DNA from: Bermanella sp047621325
GTDB taxonomy: Bacteria; Pseudomonadota; Gammaproteobacteria; Pseudomonadales; Oceanobacteraceae
Length of the DNA stretch: 64,000 bases
Assembly: GCA_047621325.1 (NCBI GenBank)
Contig: JBLHLT010000006.1
Span: 130,978 to 194,977 of the forward strand
Direction of reading: 5' to 3'
Of this stretch, positions 45,902 through 55,539 are shown piece after piece. The position numbers and the translations under genes are program-made. Position 1 is the first letter of the stretch. Each line of letters begins with the position of its first letter. Below the pieces are notes generated by a model. The model was not told the DNA's origin, made no database searches, and saw only the letters and a list, made by a program, of their open reading frames with translations.

Positions 45902-48217
45902 TTATTCAAGTTGTTTGGGTATTAATATCTGCACACTAAAGCCCTGTCCTTTTACAGGAAAAAACAGTCGTCCTTTTAACGCTTGGCACACTAAGTTATA
46001 TATCATATACAGTCCCAAACCAATATGCCCATCCGGCCCTGTTTTAGTTGTAAAGAACGGCTTGCATAAGCTTTTAATCCATTCAGGTTTAATACCTTGC
46101 CCGTTATCTGAAAAGCTAATCATAACTTGGTCTTTCTCATCCGCGGCAATACGTATATCAATCCTAGGGGTTTGCCCCTCATCCGCATGGCTATGCAGCA
46201 AGGCATTATCAATTAACTGTGTAATGATCGATGTAAGTGCCGCTTTATAAGTGTAAATTTTAAGCCCTGAGTCACATTCAATATTCACTCGCCACCCAGC
46301 CATCCGCCAGCGTTGACTGTTAACCACATCCTCAACCAAATCTAAAACGATGATATGGCTAGTCTTCAACCCCAACTGCCAAGAAGACACCTCTCTAAAT
46401 CGCTTAACCACTTTTGTCATACGTTTTTGATTATTACTCAGTAACTCTAACGATTGACTAAATGTCGAAATTAATTTTTTACAAGAGAGTTCATTTTCGC
46501 CTGAATTCTCTTGTGCTCTTATCATATCGGCCACACTCTCTCGCATGAATGTTGTTGTTACCACATTACTACCCAAAGGCATGCTAATTTCTTTTGCGAT
46601 ACCTAAAGAAAATTGTTCCATGATAGTTAAACGTTCTTTATCTAGCTCTTCTCTTAGTTTTTCAGATAACTTACGTTCCGTTATATCCTGTACAGTGCCT
46701 TCGAAACCTGTTTCTCTGGATGTGTGAAAATAGCGTAAATCAACCCTAACCCAATGCTCTTCTCCTGTTTCACTTTTAATGAGAAGCTCATTATTAATAC
46801 TGCTTTCCTCTTCACGAGCCTGTCTTACCATTTTTTGAAAATCAACAAAACTAGAGCGTAAATAATCCCTAATATCCTGTACTTTATCTAACATATCTTG
46901 TCTATGATCAAAGCCAAATATATTAGCGCACGCTTTATTAACACTGATTAATTTATAATATTGATTAGCTTGAAAATTACCAATAGGTGCATTGTCATAA
47001 AGGTTTTGATAACGCTGTAGCACCCTTAAATTATCATCTTTACTTTTAATCAATGCTTTTTCAGTTTCAATGCGTTTTTTTGTAGATGACGAAATACGAT
47101 CTGCCAATGAGAAGGCTAAAAATAAAACCTCAAGCATTGATCCAATAAGATAACCATATGTACTCAGCCAATTGGTTTCACCAATGCCTAACCCCCTAAA
47201 ATTAAGCAGCAAAATACCAAATAAAAACAACGCCCAAGCACAGGTAAAATACCGGGCGGCTGTATAGCCTTTAAACCAAAGATAAGCGCCCGAAAAGAGC
47301 CCAGAAAAAATGGACAGAATGCCCGTTAAAATGATAATCGGCGTTGCAGTGCTGTAATCTAAAAACAGCAAGCTAACTAAATTAAATACAACAACAACCC
47401 TTAAGCCTACAAAGTATTTGTATAATTTAGGGCTACTTTTAGATAGCCGCAGAAAGGTCGACATAAAGGTTAAAACCGCCAGCTGATACAAGCTATAGGC
47501 AACCGGAAAACTGAAGTGGTTTATCTCAGGGTGATTAGGCCAAATCCAAGCAAAGCCACGACCATCAAATGATAATTGCAACAATACAAAGGCAGCCACC
47601 GTTAACACATAAAATAAATAACCACGTTCCCTAATCACTAAAAATATAAATAAGTGGTAAAACGCCATTACCACTAACACGCCATAATACCCCCCATAAA
47701 CCGCTTGTTCGATGGACAGGTGCTCGGCATAGTCAATTTCACTCCACCACTTAATTGGCAGCATCATGGTGCCCTTAGTTTCAATACGGGCAATCAAGCG
47801 AAAATTTGTCGGCTTCTCATTTGACATACCTAACACAAAATCGGGAACCTGTACCAAGCGATCAGAAAACAGGCGCGCATCGCCACTGTGAACACTGCTC
47901 ACTAGCTGATCGCCACGAAATAGGTATAAATCGAGGTAATCCAACAAGGGATAAGGAATTTGCACAACCCAGTCGCCTTTGCGATAGGCCTGAATATTTT
48001 GCATGACCCAAATAGTCGCATTAGAGTAGCCGAAATTAAGCTCACCTTCGCTAACCTGCCAATGAGACTCTTCCAACACTTGATTGATTGAGTGAGGCTC
48101 GTCTTTAGGCTCAATCCAGTAATACAATTTGGACGTGACTAACCCAGCAACAGACTGCTCTGAGGCCTGTACTGGCAGAAGCCAAAATAGGAATAAAAGA
48201 ATAAAAAGATATTTCAA
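45902..48217 (-). CDS. 7TMR-DISM/PAS sensor kinase lacking the phospho-acceptor His
   Basis: 771 residues. Order of parts: signal peptide (1-18), 7TMR-DISMED2-type periplasmic sensor (about 30-165), seven-helix 7TM block (about 175-375), short coiled coil, PAS domain (about 400-520), dimerisation helix and HATPase (about 640-770). The ATPase boxes are intact (QLIDNALLHSH, FSDNGQGI, TTKTGPDGHIGLGLYM). In the H-box, where relatives read AHEIN-PLG, this protein has IAKEISMPLGS: position 542 is Lys, codon AAA at 46594-46592. It therefore cannot autophosphorylate in the normal way. No response regulator gene lies next to it. Confidence 0.87.
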   Translation of the reverse strand: MKYLFILLFLFWLLPVQASEQSVAGLVTSKLYYWIEPKDEPHSINQVLEESHWQVSEGELNFGYSNATIWVMQNIQAYRKGDWVVQIPYPLLDYLDLYLFRGDQLVSSVHSGDARLFSDRLVQVPDFVLGMSNEKPTNFRLIARIETKGTMMLPIKWWSEIDYAEHLSIEQAVYGGYYGVLVVMAFYHLFIFLVIRERGYLFYVLTVAAFVLLQLSFDGRGFAWIWPNHPEINHFSFPVAYSLYQLAVLTFMSTFLRLSKSSPKLYKYFVGLRVVVVFNLVSLLFLDYSTATPIIILTGILSIFSGLFSGAYLWFKGYTAARYFTCAWALFLFGILLLNFRGLGIGETNWLSTYGYLIGSMLEVLFLAFSLADRISSSTKKRIETEKALIKSKDDNLRVLQRYQNLYDNAPIGNFQANQYYKLISVNKACANIFGFDHRQDMLDKVQDIRDYLRSSFVDFQKMVRQAREEESSINNELLIKSETGEEHWVRVDLRYFHTSRETGFEGTVQDITERKLSEKLREELDKERLTIMEQFSLGIAKEISMPLGSNVVTTTFMRESVADMIRAQENSGENELSCKKLISTFSQSLELLSNNQKRMTKVVKRFREVSSWQLGLKTSHIIVLDLVEDVVNSQRWRMAGWRVNIECDSGLKIYTYKAALTSIITQLIDNALLHSHADEGQTPRIDIRIAADEKDQVMISFSDNGQGIKPEWIKSLCKPFFTTKTGPDGHIGLGLYMIYNLVCQALKGRLFFPVKGQGFSVQILIPKQLE

Positions 48218-48635
48218 CGTTCACCATCCAACCTTACTCTTTTATAAGCTTAGCAGCATTGAAAAAGTCTTCACTGGCATATATGGTTAATAGACAACAG
48301 TGGCCAAGTCTGACACTCATCATAATGTGCTATATCGCAGTTTTTAAACTGGCTGATGGATGACAAGATGAGCAAGGGGAGCGAAACAGATCTAAAGCCT
48401 CTGCTACAGCCCGTATATGAATGCGGCCACTGGCTTACCATTCCTCTGCTAATTGTTTATTGAACATAAGCTGAGGCATAAGCCAGCTAACACTAGGTGA
48501 ATGCTCCTATCAGTTACGACTGAAATGGCCTGAGGCCCTGCCAAGCCTAATGTATAAACCTCGCTCCCCTACCTTTTTCTGCATTTAGGTGGTTTTTTGC
48601 TACGCTCTAAGTACAACCATTGCAAAGGAATGGAT
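48218..48635. other. Non-coding gap
   Basis: About 420 bases between the divergent sensor kinase gene and the small membrane protein gene. It should contain both promoters. A 31-codon frame at 48368-48463 exists but has no ribosome site. No RNA gene or repeat is evident. Confidence 0.4.
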
Positions 48636-48911
48636 ATGGCCAAGCGTGAACCTGAAGGGCCTAATGGCTTTAAAGCAAAATATGACCAACTCAACCCTAA
48701 CATCAAAGCACTGCTCAAGTTTCTAGCGGTGGCTGTGGTGTTAATTACTATGGGCGTTATCTACCACACCAAAACAGACCAAGGTATGGAAAGCACGCAG
48801 AGATTTCTTGAGCAGCGTAGAGGAATGAGCGATTCTGAATTCCAGCAAGAAGAACCTGAAGAACAAAGCGCAAAAAAACGGGCAGAGAAAAATATTTTCT
48901 TACAAAAATGA
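48636..48911 (+). CDS. Small single-pass membrane protein, hypothetical
   Basis: 91 residues from the ATG at 48636, chosen because AAAGGA ends 6 bases upstream; the ATG at 48630 would leave no spacing. A polar N-terminus (MAKREPEGPNGFKAKYD) precedes one transmembrane helix (about residues 26-44) and a charged Gln/Glu/Lys-rich tail. I do not recognise a family. It is followed by a strong hairpin. Confidence 0.65.
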   Translation: MAKREPEGPNGFKAKYDQLNPNIKALLKFLAVAVVLITMGVIYHTKTDQGMESTQRFLEQRRGMSDSEFQQEEPEEQSAKKRAEKNIFLQK

Positions 48912-48914
48912 ACA

Positions 48915-48936
48915 ACCGAGGAGCGACCTCCTCGGT
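48915..48936. terminator. Hairpin between convergent genes
   Basis: ACCGAGGAG-CGAC-CTCCTCGGT is a perfect 9-bp stem just after the stop of the small membrane protein gene and before the end of tesB. The T-run is weak on both sides, so termination strength is uncertain. Confidence 0.5.
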
Positions 48937-48960
48937 AATAAACAGTTCACATCAACAATA

Positions 48961-49836
48961 CTAGCCTTTTTGACGCATCAAGCCCTCTTGAGCCACGCTC
49001 ATCATTAATTGCCCATCTTGATGATACACATGACCAATATTCAAACCACGCCCACCTGAAGCCGCTGGGCTTTGCATGCTATAGAGCATCCAGTCGTCAA
49101 TTCTAGGCTGATGATGGAACCAAATAGCATGATCCAAACTCGCTACTTGCATGCCCTTTGTAGCAAACGACACCCCGTGGGGTTGTAGCGCCGTACCCAC
49201 TAAATGAAAGTCTGAACTGTAGGCCAATAATGAATAATGCATAGCCAAGTCTTGTGTACTCCAATCGTTAATAGGCTTAAACCACACATCTTTTTGTGGA
49301 TCGCGCTTATCTGGCATAAAAATGTTAATTGGATTAATCGGTCGGCTTTCTACTGGTTTGTCCGAAGTATATTTATCACGAACGGTTTCTGGGATCATCT
49401 CGGCAAATTTACGCGTAATGTCTAATTGCGACATAATGCCATCAGGGCCTTTTACCTTGGGCATGGGCATTTGGTGCTCAAACCCTTTTTCAGGCACCTG
49501 GAAGCTGGTGTTTTGAGTCAAAATAATTTTGCCGTCTTGAATGGCATCCACCCGTAACGCGGCAAAACTACGCCCGTGACGCAGCACCTCAACTTTATAA
49601 TCCACATGGCCGTTTACATGGCCAGGCAACAAAAAGTAAGCGTGCATAGAATGTGGCAGAAAACCGGCTGGCGCCGCTTGCATTGCAGCATTAAGCGACT
49701 GCCCCAGTATTTGGCCGCCAAATAAATTACGGAATCCAAGGTCTTCGCACTCACCGCGATAAATAAACGTTTGTGGCCCCTCATGAAGAAACTTCACGCT
49801 CAATAAATCAATTAAATGCTGGGTAACCGCGTGCAT
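48961..49836 (-). CDS. tesB: Acyl-CoA thioesterase II
   Basis: 291 residues, a double hot-dog protein of standard TesB length. Typical segments are NLFGGQILGQSLNAA near the N-terminus, HSMHAYFLLPG, and MQVASLDHAIWFHH, which carries the catalytic Asp. It hydrolyses medium- and long-chain acyl-CoA. It is monocistronic and divergent from trmA. Confidence 0.94.
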   Translation of the reverse strand: MHAVTQHLIDLLSVKFLHEGPQTFIYRGECEDLGFRNLFGGQILGQSLNAAMQAAPAGFLPHSMHAYFLLPGHVNGHVDYKVEVLRHGRSFAALRVDAIQDGKIILTQNTSFQVPEKGFEHQMPMPKVKGPDGIMSQLDITRKFAEMIPETVRDKYTSDKPVESRPINPINIFMPDKRDPQKDVWFKPINDWSTQDLAMHYSLLAYSSDFHLVGTALQPHGVSFATKGMQVASLDHAIWFHHQPRIDDWMLYSMQSPAASGGRGLNIGHVYHQDGQLMMSVAQEGLMRQKG

Positions 49837-49959
49837 TGGCTCGTCCTTTTTATACTGCTTTTCATAAGTTTAGATCAAACACTCTAGCGACAGCATATTC
49901 AAACACCCGTTTTAACGCAAAGTTATCGGCAAAAACACACTGTCACATGAAACGTGCCA

Positions 49960-49988
49960 TTGGTGACGCCCAAGCTTTACCCTATAAT
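49960..49988 (+). promoter_or_regulatory. Sigma70-like promoter of trmA
   Basis: TTGGTG (49960-49965), a 17-base spacer and a perfect TATAAT (49983-49988), 34 bases before the trmA start codon. Confidence 0.65.
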
Positions 49989-50022
49989 GCGCGGCTTAAT
50001 AGATATCCAAGGTAGTGGTTGC

Positions 50023-51105
50023 ATGCATCAAGTGGCACCAGAGCAGTATTTAAGCTTATTGGCAGAGAAACAGCAGCGAATCGAAGAGCAGTTTGCCTCG
50101 TTTAATATTGGTGACATCGACGTTTACGCGAGTGAGCCAACGCATTTTCGCCAGCGTGCAGAGTTTCGCATTTGGCACGAAGGCGATGAATGCTTTCACG
50201 CTATGTTTGAGCCTGGCACTAAGTCCAACCCTATTAAAATTGACCACTTCCCCATTGCCAGCCTTGCTATCTGCGAGCTGATGCCCAAATTAATGGACGC
50301 CATCAATACCCAGCCAATATTGAAGCATAAGCTGTTTCAGATTGAATACCTTAACACCCTATCCGGTGAGATGCTGGTGACCGTTATTTACCACAAGCAG
50401 TTAAACGACGAATGGCTTGCCGCGGCCACGGCCGTCAAAGAAACCCTTGGTATTCACCTAATTGGCCGCGCTCGCAAAATGCGCTTATTACTTGACCAAG
50501 AATACGTAATGGAGACCCTAAACGTCGATGGCAAAGCTTTGCAATATCAGCAAATCGAAGCCAGTTTTACTCAGCCCAATGCACGTGTGAATGAAAAAAT
50601 GCTGAGCTGGGCGCGCAGCTGCACCACCGCCGGGGACGCTGATTTATTAGAACTGTATTGCGGCAATGGTAATTTTTCGTTAGCCCTCGCCGACCAATAC
50701 CGCAGCGTATTTGCCACAGAGATAAGCAAAACATCAGTACATGCGGCCAACTTTGCCAAAGAAGCCAATGGCATCGACAACGTGACCTTTGCTCGCGTAA
50801 GCGCAGAAGAATTTACCGAGCACATGAACGGCACCACAACCCGTAAACGATTAGCAGGCTTAGGCTTAGAAGACGCCGACTTCCAAACGGTATTAGTCGA
50901 CCCGCCAAGAGCTGGCCTTGATGAAGCCAGCTGCGAGATGATCAGCCGCTACCCTAATATCATTTATATTAGCTGCAACCCAGACACCTTAGAGCTAAAC
51001 CTTCAACAGCTAAGCGCCACCCACGAAGTGAAGCGTTTTGCCATGTTTGACCAGTTTCCATACACCCATCACATCGAATGCGGTGCCTACTTGCAGGCTA
51101 AATAA
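50023..51105 (+). CDS. trmA: tRNA (uracil-54-C5)-methyltransferase
   Basis: 360 residues from the ATG at 50023, preceded by AAGG; this gives the usual TrmA N-terminus (APEQYLSLLAEKQQRIEEQF), whereas the longer open frame would run through the promoter. The SAM motif is LELYCGNGNFSLAL, DPPRAGLDE follows, and the catalytic Cys is in IYISCNPDTLELNL. It makes ribothymidine (m5U54) in the T-loop of tRNAs. Confidence 0.95.
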   Translation: MHQVAPEQYLSLLAEKQQRIEEQFASFNIGDIDVYASEPTHFRQRAEFRIWHEGDECFHAMFEPGTKSNPIKIDHFPIASLAICELMPKLMDAINTQPILKHKLFQIEYLNTLSGEMLVTVIYHKQLNDEWLAAATAVKETLGIHLIGRARKMRLLLDQEYVMETLNVDGKALQYQQIEASFTQPNARVNEKMLSWARSCTTAGDADLLELYCGNGNFSLALADQYRSVFATEISKTSVHAANFAKEANGIDNVTFARVSAEEFTEHMNGTTTRKRLAGLGLEDADFQTVLVDPPRAGLDEASCEMISRYPNIIYISCNPDTLELNLQQLSATHEVKRFAMFDQFPYTHHIECGAYLQAK

Positions 51106-51229
51106 ACCCCTCCCCTTAGTCATCAGATTAAGGGGATTATTCTTTGCTTACACTCCATTACACAATGACAACTGAGTATAGCCTTAGATTTTTGCATAAT
51201 GGCTAAAATCTAGTACAGAAGTACACACT

Positions 51230-51508
51230 ATGCCCGCACCCATAAACTACCCCTTTTTCACATTAGTGAATGACCAGTGCCAAGCCGAAGCGGCCCTAGC
51301 GGCTATTGAATGCTTTGCTGAACGTACTGAAAGGTTATATTTCAAACCTAAGGTGTCACAAATCAAGCGTGATTTTTTTAATCAAGACAAAGAAATTTGT
51401 TTGGCGCACAGAGTCAACACATTGATTGCAGACTATATTGAAAACATAGGCGAGCTGAGCGATCAGTTAATGATCTTTATCAGTAAAAGTTTGCATCACA
51501 GCAAATAA
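51230..51508 (+). CDS. Hypothetical protein (92 aa)
   Basis: 92 residues, soluble and mostly helical, beginning MPAPINYPFFTLVNDQCQ. No signal peptide or membrane segment is seen and no family is recognised. A good terminator overlaps its stop codon, supporting it as a real transcript end. Confidence 0.55.
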   Translation: MPAPINYPFFTLVNDQCQAEAALAAIECFAERTERLYFKPKVSQIKRDFFNQDKEICLAHRVNTLIADYIENIGELSDQLMIFISKSLHHSK

Positions 51509-51541
51509 ACCAAGCCGTTAAAAACAACTTGGTTTATTTAT
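51508..51541. terminator. Bidirectional terminator
   Basis: AACCAAG (51508-51514) and CTTGGTT (51528-51534) form a 7-bp stem followed by TATTTATTTT on the plus strand. It lies between the convergent 92-aa gene and nrtD. Confidence 0.65.
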
Positions 51542-51546
51542 TTTGG

Positions 51547-52356
51547 TTAGGCCACCTTACTACGAGGTACATCGGGTTTAGCATGGCGCTCATGTAAAAA
51601 GCGCAACACATCTGCACGATACTTGTTGTACATTGGATCATCCGCCAACTCTAAACGGTTACGCGGGCGTGGCAAATCAATATCTAATATTTCACCTACC
51701 GTAGCCGCAGGGCCATTACTCATCATCACAATGCGATCACTTAACAATACGGCTTCGTCTACATCATGTGTAATCATCATCACCGTATTTTTTAAATCTC
51801 GTTGAATCTCCATCAGAGAATCCTGTAAGTGTGAACGAGTAAGCGCATCCAATGCACCGAATGGCTCATCCATTAGCAATACCGTTGGCTCCATCGCTAA
51901 TGCGCGCGCAATACCCACACGTTGCTTCATACCGCCTGAAATTTCATCCGGTTTTTTATGCAGAGCATGACTCATGTGCACCAGCTCTAAGTTATGCTCG
52001 ATCCACTCTTTCATTTCAGCTTTGCTTTTTTTACCTTTAAAGATTTGCTTAACCGCCAATTCAACATTTTCATAAGCGGTTAACCACGGAAACAATGAAT
52101 GATTTTGAAATACTACCGCACGTTCAGGGCCAGGTTCGCTCACCTCTTTGCCGTCTAATACAATGCCACCACGAGTTGCCTCATACAGGCCGGCAATAAT
52201 ATTCAGTACCGTTGACTTACCGCAACCAGAATGACCAATGAGTGATACAAACTCGCCTTTTTTAATTTTTAAACTAACATTTTCAAGCGCAGTAAACTTC
52301 CCGCTTGGTGTATCAAATTCCATGCTCACATAGTCAATATTTAAATGTGCACTCAT
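51547..52356 (-). CDS. nrtD: Nitrate ABC transporter ATP-binding protein
   Basis: 269 residues. Walker A GHSGCGKST (41-49), the signature EISGGMKQRVGIARALA, Walker B VLLMDEPFGALDALT and the H-loop MITHDVDEA are complete. It has the NrtD/TauB-type length. It energises uptake of nitrate or nitrite through NrtB. A ribosome site (GAGAGG) precedes the ATG. It is the last gene of nrtABD; a fused NrtC-type ATPase, present in cyanobacteria, is absent here. Confidence 0.9.
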   Translation of the reverse strand: MSAHLNIDYVSMEFDTPSGKFTALENVSLKIKKGEFVSLIGHSGCGKSTVLNIIAGLYEATRGGIVLDGKEVSEPGPERAVVFQNHSLFPWLTAYENVELAVKQIFKGKKSKAEMKEWIEHNLELVHMSHALHKKPDEISGGMKQRVGIARALAMEPTVLLMDEPFGALDALTRSHLQDSLMEIQRDLKNTVMMITHDVDEAVLLSDRIVMMSNGPAATVGEILDIDLPRPRNRLELADDPMYNKYRADVLRFLHERHAKPDVPRSKVA

Positions 52357-52406
52357 AACAACCTCTCATAGTTTTTGGATAATCTAATCATTTAAAAATA
52401 AAACAC

Positions 52407-53420
52407 TTAACGACTTACTGCTGATTTATCCCAACTGAAATATTTTTGTAACTGCAACATCATCCAATCTAACAAGAAACCAATCAAACCGATGGTCAAG
52501 ACCGCAACCATAATACGGCCCAATGAATTAGAGCTGCCGTTTTGAAATTCATCCCAAACAAATTTTCCTAAACCTGGGTTTTGCGCCAACATTTCGGCAG
52601 CAATCAACACCATCCAACCCACACCTAATGACATACGCATACCGGTGAAAATCATAGGAATCGCCGACGGCAATACTACTTTAACAATTTTTGACCACCA
52701 GCTTAAACGCAGTACTTTTGCTACATTTAATAAATCAGAGCTAATGGTAGAAACACCTACCGCAGTATTAATTAAGGTTGGCCACATACAGCACAACATG
52801 ACGGTAATGGCAGAGGTAACAAATGATTTTTCAAACATAGGGTCATCACTCACATACACCGCAGATACCACCATCGTCACAATCGGTAACCAAGCTAACG
52901 GTGAAACCGGCTTAAAAATTTGAATAATCGGATTCATTGCATTATTTAAAGTCTGGCTTAAGCCAGTTAAAATACCTAATGGCACCGCAATCAGTGACGC
53001 CAAAAGAAAGCCGGTAAATACCGTATATAAACTGGTTAAAATTTGTTGTGGGTACGTTGTACGCCCACGATAATCGCGCCATTTCACTTGCGCGTCTGGA
53101 TTAGCGGCAAGCTTTTTTGCATTACGTTGTTCTTGGCGTTCATAAAACGTTGCCTCTTTTACTGATTCGGCTTGATATTCCTGCCACAAGCCTTTGGCTT
53201 GCTCAAACACTTGAGATGGCCCAGGCACTTGACCAAGTGATGTCACCACACTTTTTGCTGCGCTATCCCAAATACCTAAAAACAAAGCAAATGCTAAAAT
53301 CGGTACGCCTATTGTGCGCAATAAAATATTCACTTGCTCACGACGATTCTCTCCTTTGATGATTCGAACCCAGGGTGCAAACATCCTAAAGTCTTCCATT
53401 TTCGAAACTACATTCATCAT
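52407..53420 (-). CDS. nrtB: Nitrate ABC transporter permease
   Basis: 337 residues from the ATG at 53420, which has AGGGAG just upstream; a GTG 12 bases earlier would itself include that site. A cytoplasmic N-terminal part is followed by about six transmembrane helices, and the BPD-type loop contacting the ATPase is visible as GVGWMVLIAAEMLAQNPGLG. An insert of about 60 charged residues (about 75-135) between the first helix and the core is longer than in many homologues. Confidence 0.9.
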   Translation of the reverse strand: MMNVVSKMEDFRMFAPWVRIIKGENRREQVNILLRTIGVPILAFALFLGIWDSAAKSVVTSLGQVPGPSQVFEQAKGLWQEYQAESVKEATFYERQEQRNAKKLAANPDAQVKWRDYRGRTTYPQQILTSLYTVFTGFLLASLIAVPLGILTGLSQTLNNAMNPIIQIFKPVSPLAWLPIVTMVVSAVYVSDDPMFEKSFVTSAITVMLCCMWPTLINTAVGVSTISSDLLNVAKVLRLSWWSKIVKVVLPSAIPMIFTGMRMSLGVGWMVLIAAEMLAQNPGLGKFVWDEFQNGSSNSLGRIMVAVLTIGLIGFLLDWMMLQLQKYFSWDKSAVSR

Positions 53421-53470
53421 ATTCTCCCTCACTCAGTAATCGGCTGCGCTAAGCGCAGCCGCTCAATACC

Positions 53471-54847
53471 TTAAACTTTGTCTTTACCTTTTAGACCAAT
53501 GTTGAATTTTTCAAGGTACTCGTTTGGTTTTTTACCGTTATAAGGCACTTGATCGATAAAATCTTTTTGTACTGGCTTAAAGCCGTCTTCTTTATCGAAG
53601 TTAGGAAACTCAGAAGCACTCATCTTACCTTCAGCAATAAGCTCTTTAGCTGCCGTTGCATAAATATCAGGACGATATACTTTTTTCGCAATATCCATGT
53701 ACCAGCTATCAGGCTTATATTCTGATACTTGGCCCCAACGACGCATTTGCGTTAAGTACCAAATAGCATCTGAATAGTAAGGGTAGGTTGCGTTATGACG
53801 GAAAAATACGTTGAAATCTGGAATCTCACGCTTATCGCCTTTTTCATATTCAAACGTACCCGTCATAGAATTTGCAATAACATCGTAATCGGCACCAACG
53901 TAGTTAGATTGCGATAAAATTTTCACCGCTTCTGGTCGATTACCATTGTTTTTATCATCTAACCATTTCGCGGCACGAATCATCCCCTTCACAACAGAAA
54001 TGTGTGTTTCTGGGTATTTATCAGCCCATGCTTTTGATACCCCAAATACTTTTTCTGGATTGTTCTTCCAGATTTCGTAATCGGTAATAACCGGAACACC
54101 AATGCCTTTAAATACCGCTTGCTGGTTCCAAGGCTCACCTACGCAGTAACCATCAATGGTGCCCGCTTCCATAGTAGAAGGCATTTGTGGTGGTGGCGTT
54201 ACCGATAACAAGGCATCCGCTTTTAATGTACCGCTTGTGTCGCCTTTTTCAGGTGCATAAAAACCAGGGCTAATACCACCCGCGGCTAACCAATAGCGCA
54301 ACTCATAGTTATGGGTCGAAACTGGAAACACCATTCCCATTTTAAAAGGCTTACCTTCATCTTTATATTTTTCGATAACAGGTTTTAAATAATCCGCTTT
54401 TATTGGGTGAACTGGCTTACCATTTTCATGCGGAATGTGTTTTTTCATTTCACTCCACACATTGTTTGAAACCGTAATACCGTTGCCGTTTAAATCCATA
54501 GAGAAAGCCGTAATGATATGCGCCTGCGTACCAAAGCCAATAGTCGCACCAAGTGGCTGCCCCGCTAACATATGCGCACCGTCTAGCTCACCTGTGATGA
54601 CACGATCTAACAATACTTTCCAGTTTGCTTGCGCTTCTAATTCAACAAATAAACCTTCGTCTTCAAAAAATCCTTTTTCAACCGCAATGGCAAGCGGTGC
54701 CATGTCGGTTAACTTAATAAAACCAAATTTCAATTCTTCTTTTTCAGGACTACCAGCAAAAGCAGATGAACTTAATACCGTGGCTGCAAGCCCCGCTCCT
54801 AGTGTCACGCTCTTTACTGTGCGTTTGATTGCTTGGGATAACGTCAT
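53471..54847 (-). CDS. nrtA: Nitrate-binding periplasmic protein
   Basis: 458 residues with a Sec signal peptide (about 1-31, ending SAFA) and an NrtA/CmpA-type solute-binding fold: KFGFIKLTDMAPLAIAVEKG, ELDGAHMLAGQPLG and GYCVGEPWNQQA are characteristic. It captures nitrate or nitrite in the periplasm for NrtBD. AAGGA lies upstream of the ATG. A sigma54-like element is about 100 bases upstream, suggesting NtrC control as for other nitrate-assimilation genes. Confidence 0.92.
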   Translation of the reverse strand: MTLSQAIKRTVKSVTLGAGLAATVLSSSAFAGSPEKEELKFGFIKLTDMAPLAIAVEKGFFEDEGLFVELEAQANWKVLLDRVITGELDGAHMLAGQPLGATIGFGTQAHIITAFSMDLNGNGITVSNNVWSEMKKHIPHENGKPVHPIKADYLKPVIEKYKDEGKPFKMGMVFPVSTHNYELRYWLAAGGISPGFYAPEKGDTSGTLKADALLSVTPPPQMPSTMEAGTIDGYCVGEPWNQQAVFKGIGVPVITDYEIWKNNPEKVFGVSKAWADKYPETHISVVKGMIRAAKWLDDKNNGNRPEAVKILSQSNYVGADYDVIANSMTGTFEYEKGDKREIPDFNVFFRHNATYPYYSDAIWYLTQMRRWGQVSEYKPDSWYMDIAKKVYRPDIYATAAKELIAEGKMSASEFPNFDKEDGFKPVQKDFIDQVPYNGKKPNEYLEKFNIGLKGKDKV

Positions 54848-54945
54848 TGTTTTTTCCTTCTAAGTTTGAGTTTCAAATTTACTAATTTAGAAAACAAAAT
54901 GATTAAAATAAAACGGGCCGCGTTCTTTAATTTCTAATTTGTTAT

Positions 54946-54961
54946 CTCAAACTTTGTGCCA
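54946..54961 (-). promoter_or_regulatory. Sigma54-like promoter of nrtABD
   Basis: On the minus strand TGGCAC (54961-54956), five bases, then TTGAG (54950-54946), close to the consensus TGGCAC-N5-TTGCW. The -12 GC is GA here, so the match is imperfect. It lies about 100 bases upstream of nrtA. Confidence 0.45.
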
Positions 54962-55075
54962 GAAAATTCTATTTTATTTTTTTTATGTAAATTATTTTGA
55001 ATTGACCGCTTTCTCATTATTTTAGTGCACTGTTTTCAGTTTCTAGCACCATTAAAAATCCATTGGGTTTAATAG

Positions 55076-55092
55076 TGCGCACGAAGCGCACC
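55076..55092. promoter_or_regulatory. Inverted repeat upstream of nrtA, possible NtrC site
   Basis: GTGCG-CACGAAG-CGCAC is a perfect 5-bp inverted repeat with a 7-base spacer, about 115 bases upstream of the sigma54-like element, the distance normal for an NtrC enhancer site. The half-sites resemble but do not equal TGCAC. Confidence 0.35.
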
Positions 55093-55539
55093 AGAATGGA
55101 ATCGAAGGTTTTTAGAAATGGTAAATATATGCACCACAGAAGAGCAAAATCACAACCTCACAGACTGTTCAATACTTAACCAGCCCCTCACCTTTATCAA
55201 AAAATGACCCACGGCGGCACACAAACCCACTCCCCCCCTGACCAAATGAGTGCACTTATACCATCTAAACAACCGCGATTAAGCCCATTCAGCTATGCCA
55301 GCAGTAACATCACAGCAACGGAATATCATCACCCGCCACAAAGCTATCAGTGGTGGTACAGTGATTTGGGGCAGGAACTACGAGACAGCAACCAAGACAC
55401 TCATGATTAGAAAATAGTCCTAGTTCATCTAGGATGACCCTTCTTTCATGGTTGAATGAACAACTACATTCGTAATTCTCTTTTTAATTTAAAGCGCATG
55501 GTCATATCCAACAAGGAAGTCTGTAGTGGTACCGTCATC
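55093..55539. other. Non-coding stretch upstream of the nrt operon
   Basis: About 450 bases with only one 68-codon frame (55204-55410), which has no ribosome site, an unusual His/Gln/Ser-rich composition and no recognisable family. No RNA gene or clear repeat was seen. Confidence 0.4.

Noticed and set aside
55204..55410. 68-codon frame upstream of the nrt operon
   Set aside because: No ribosome site, odd composition and no recognisable family.
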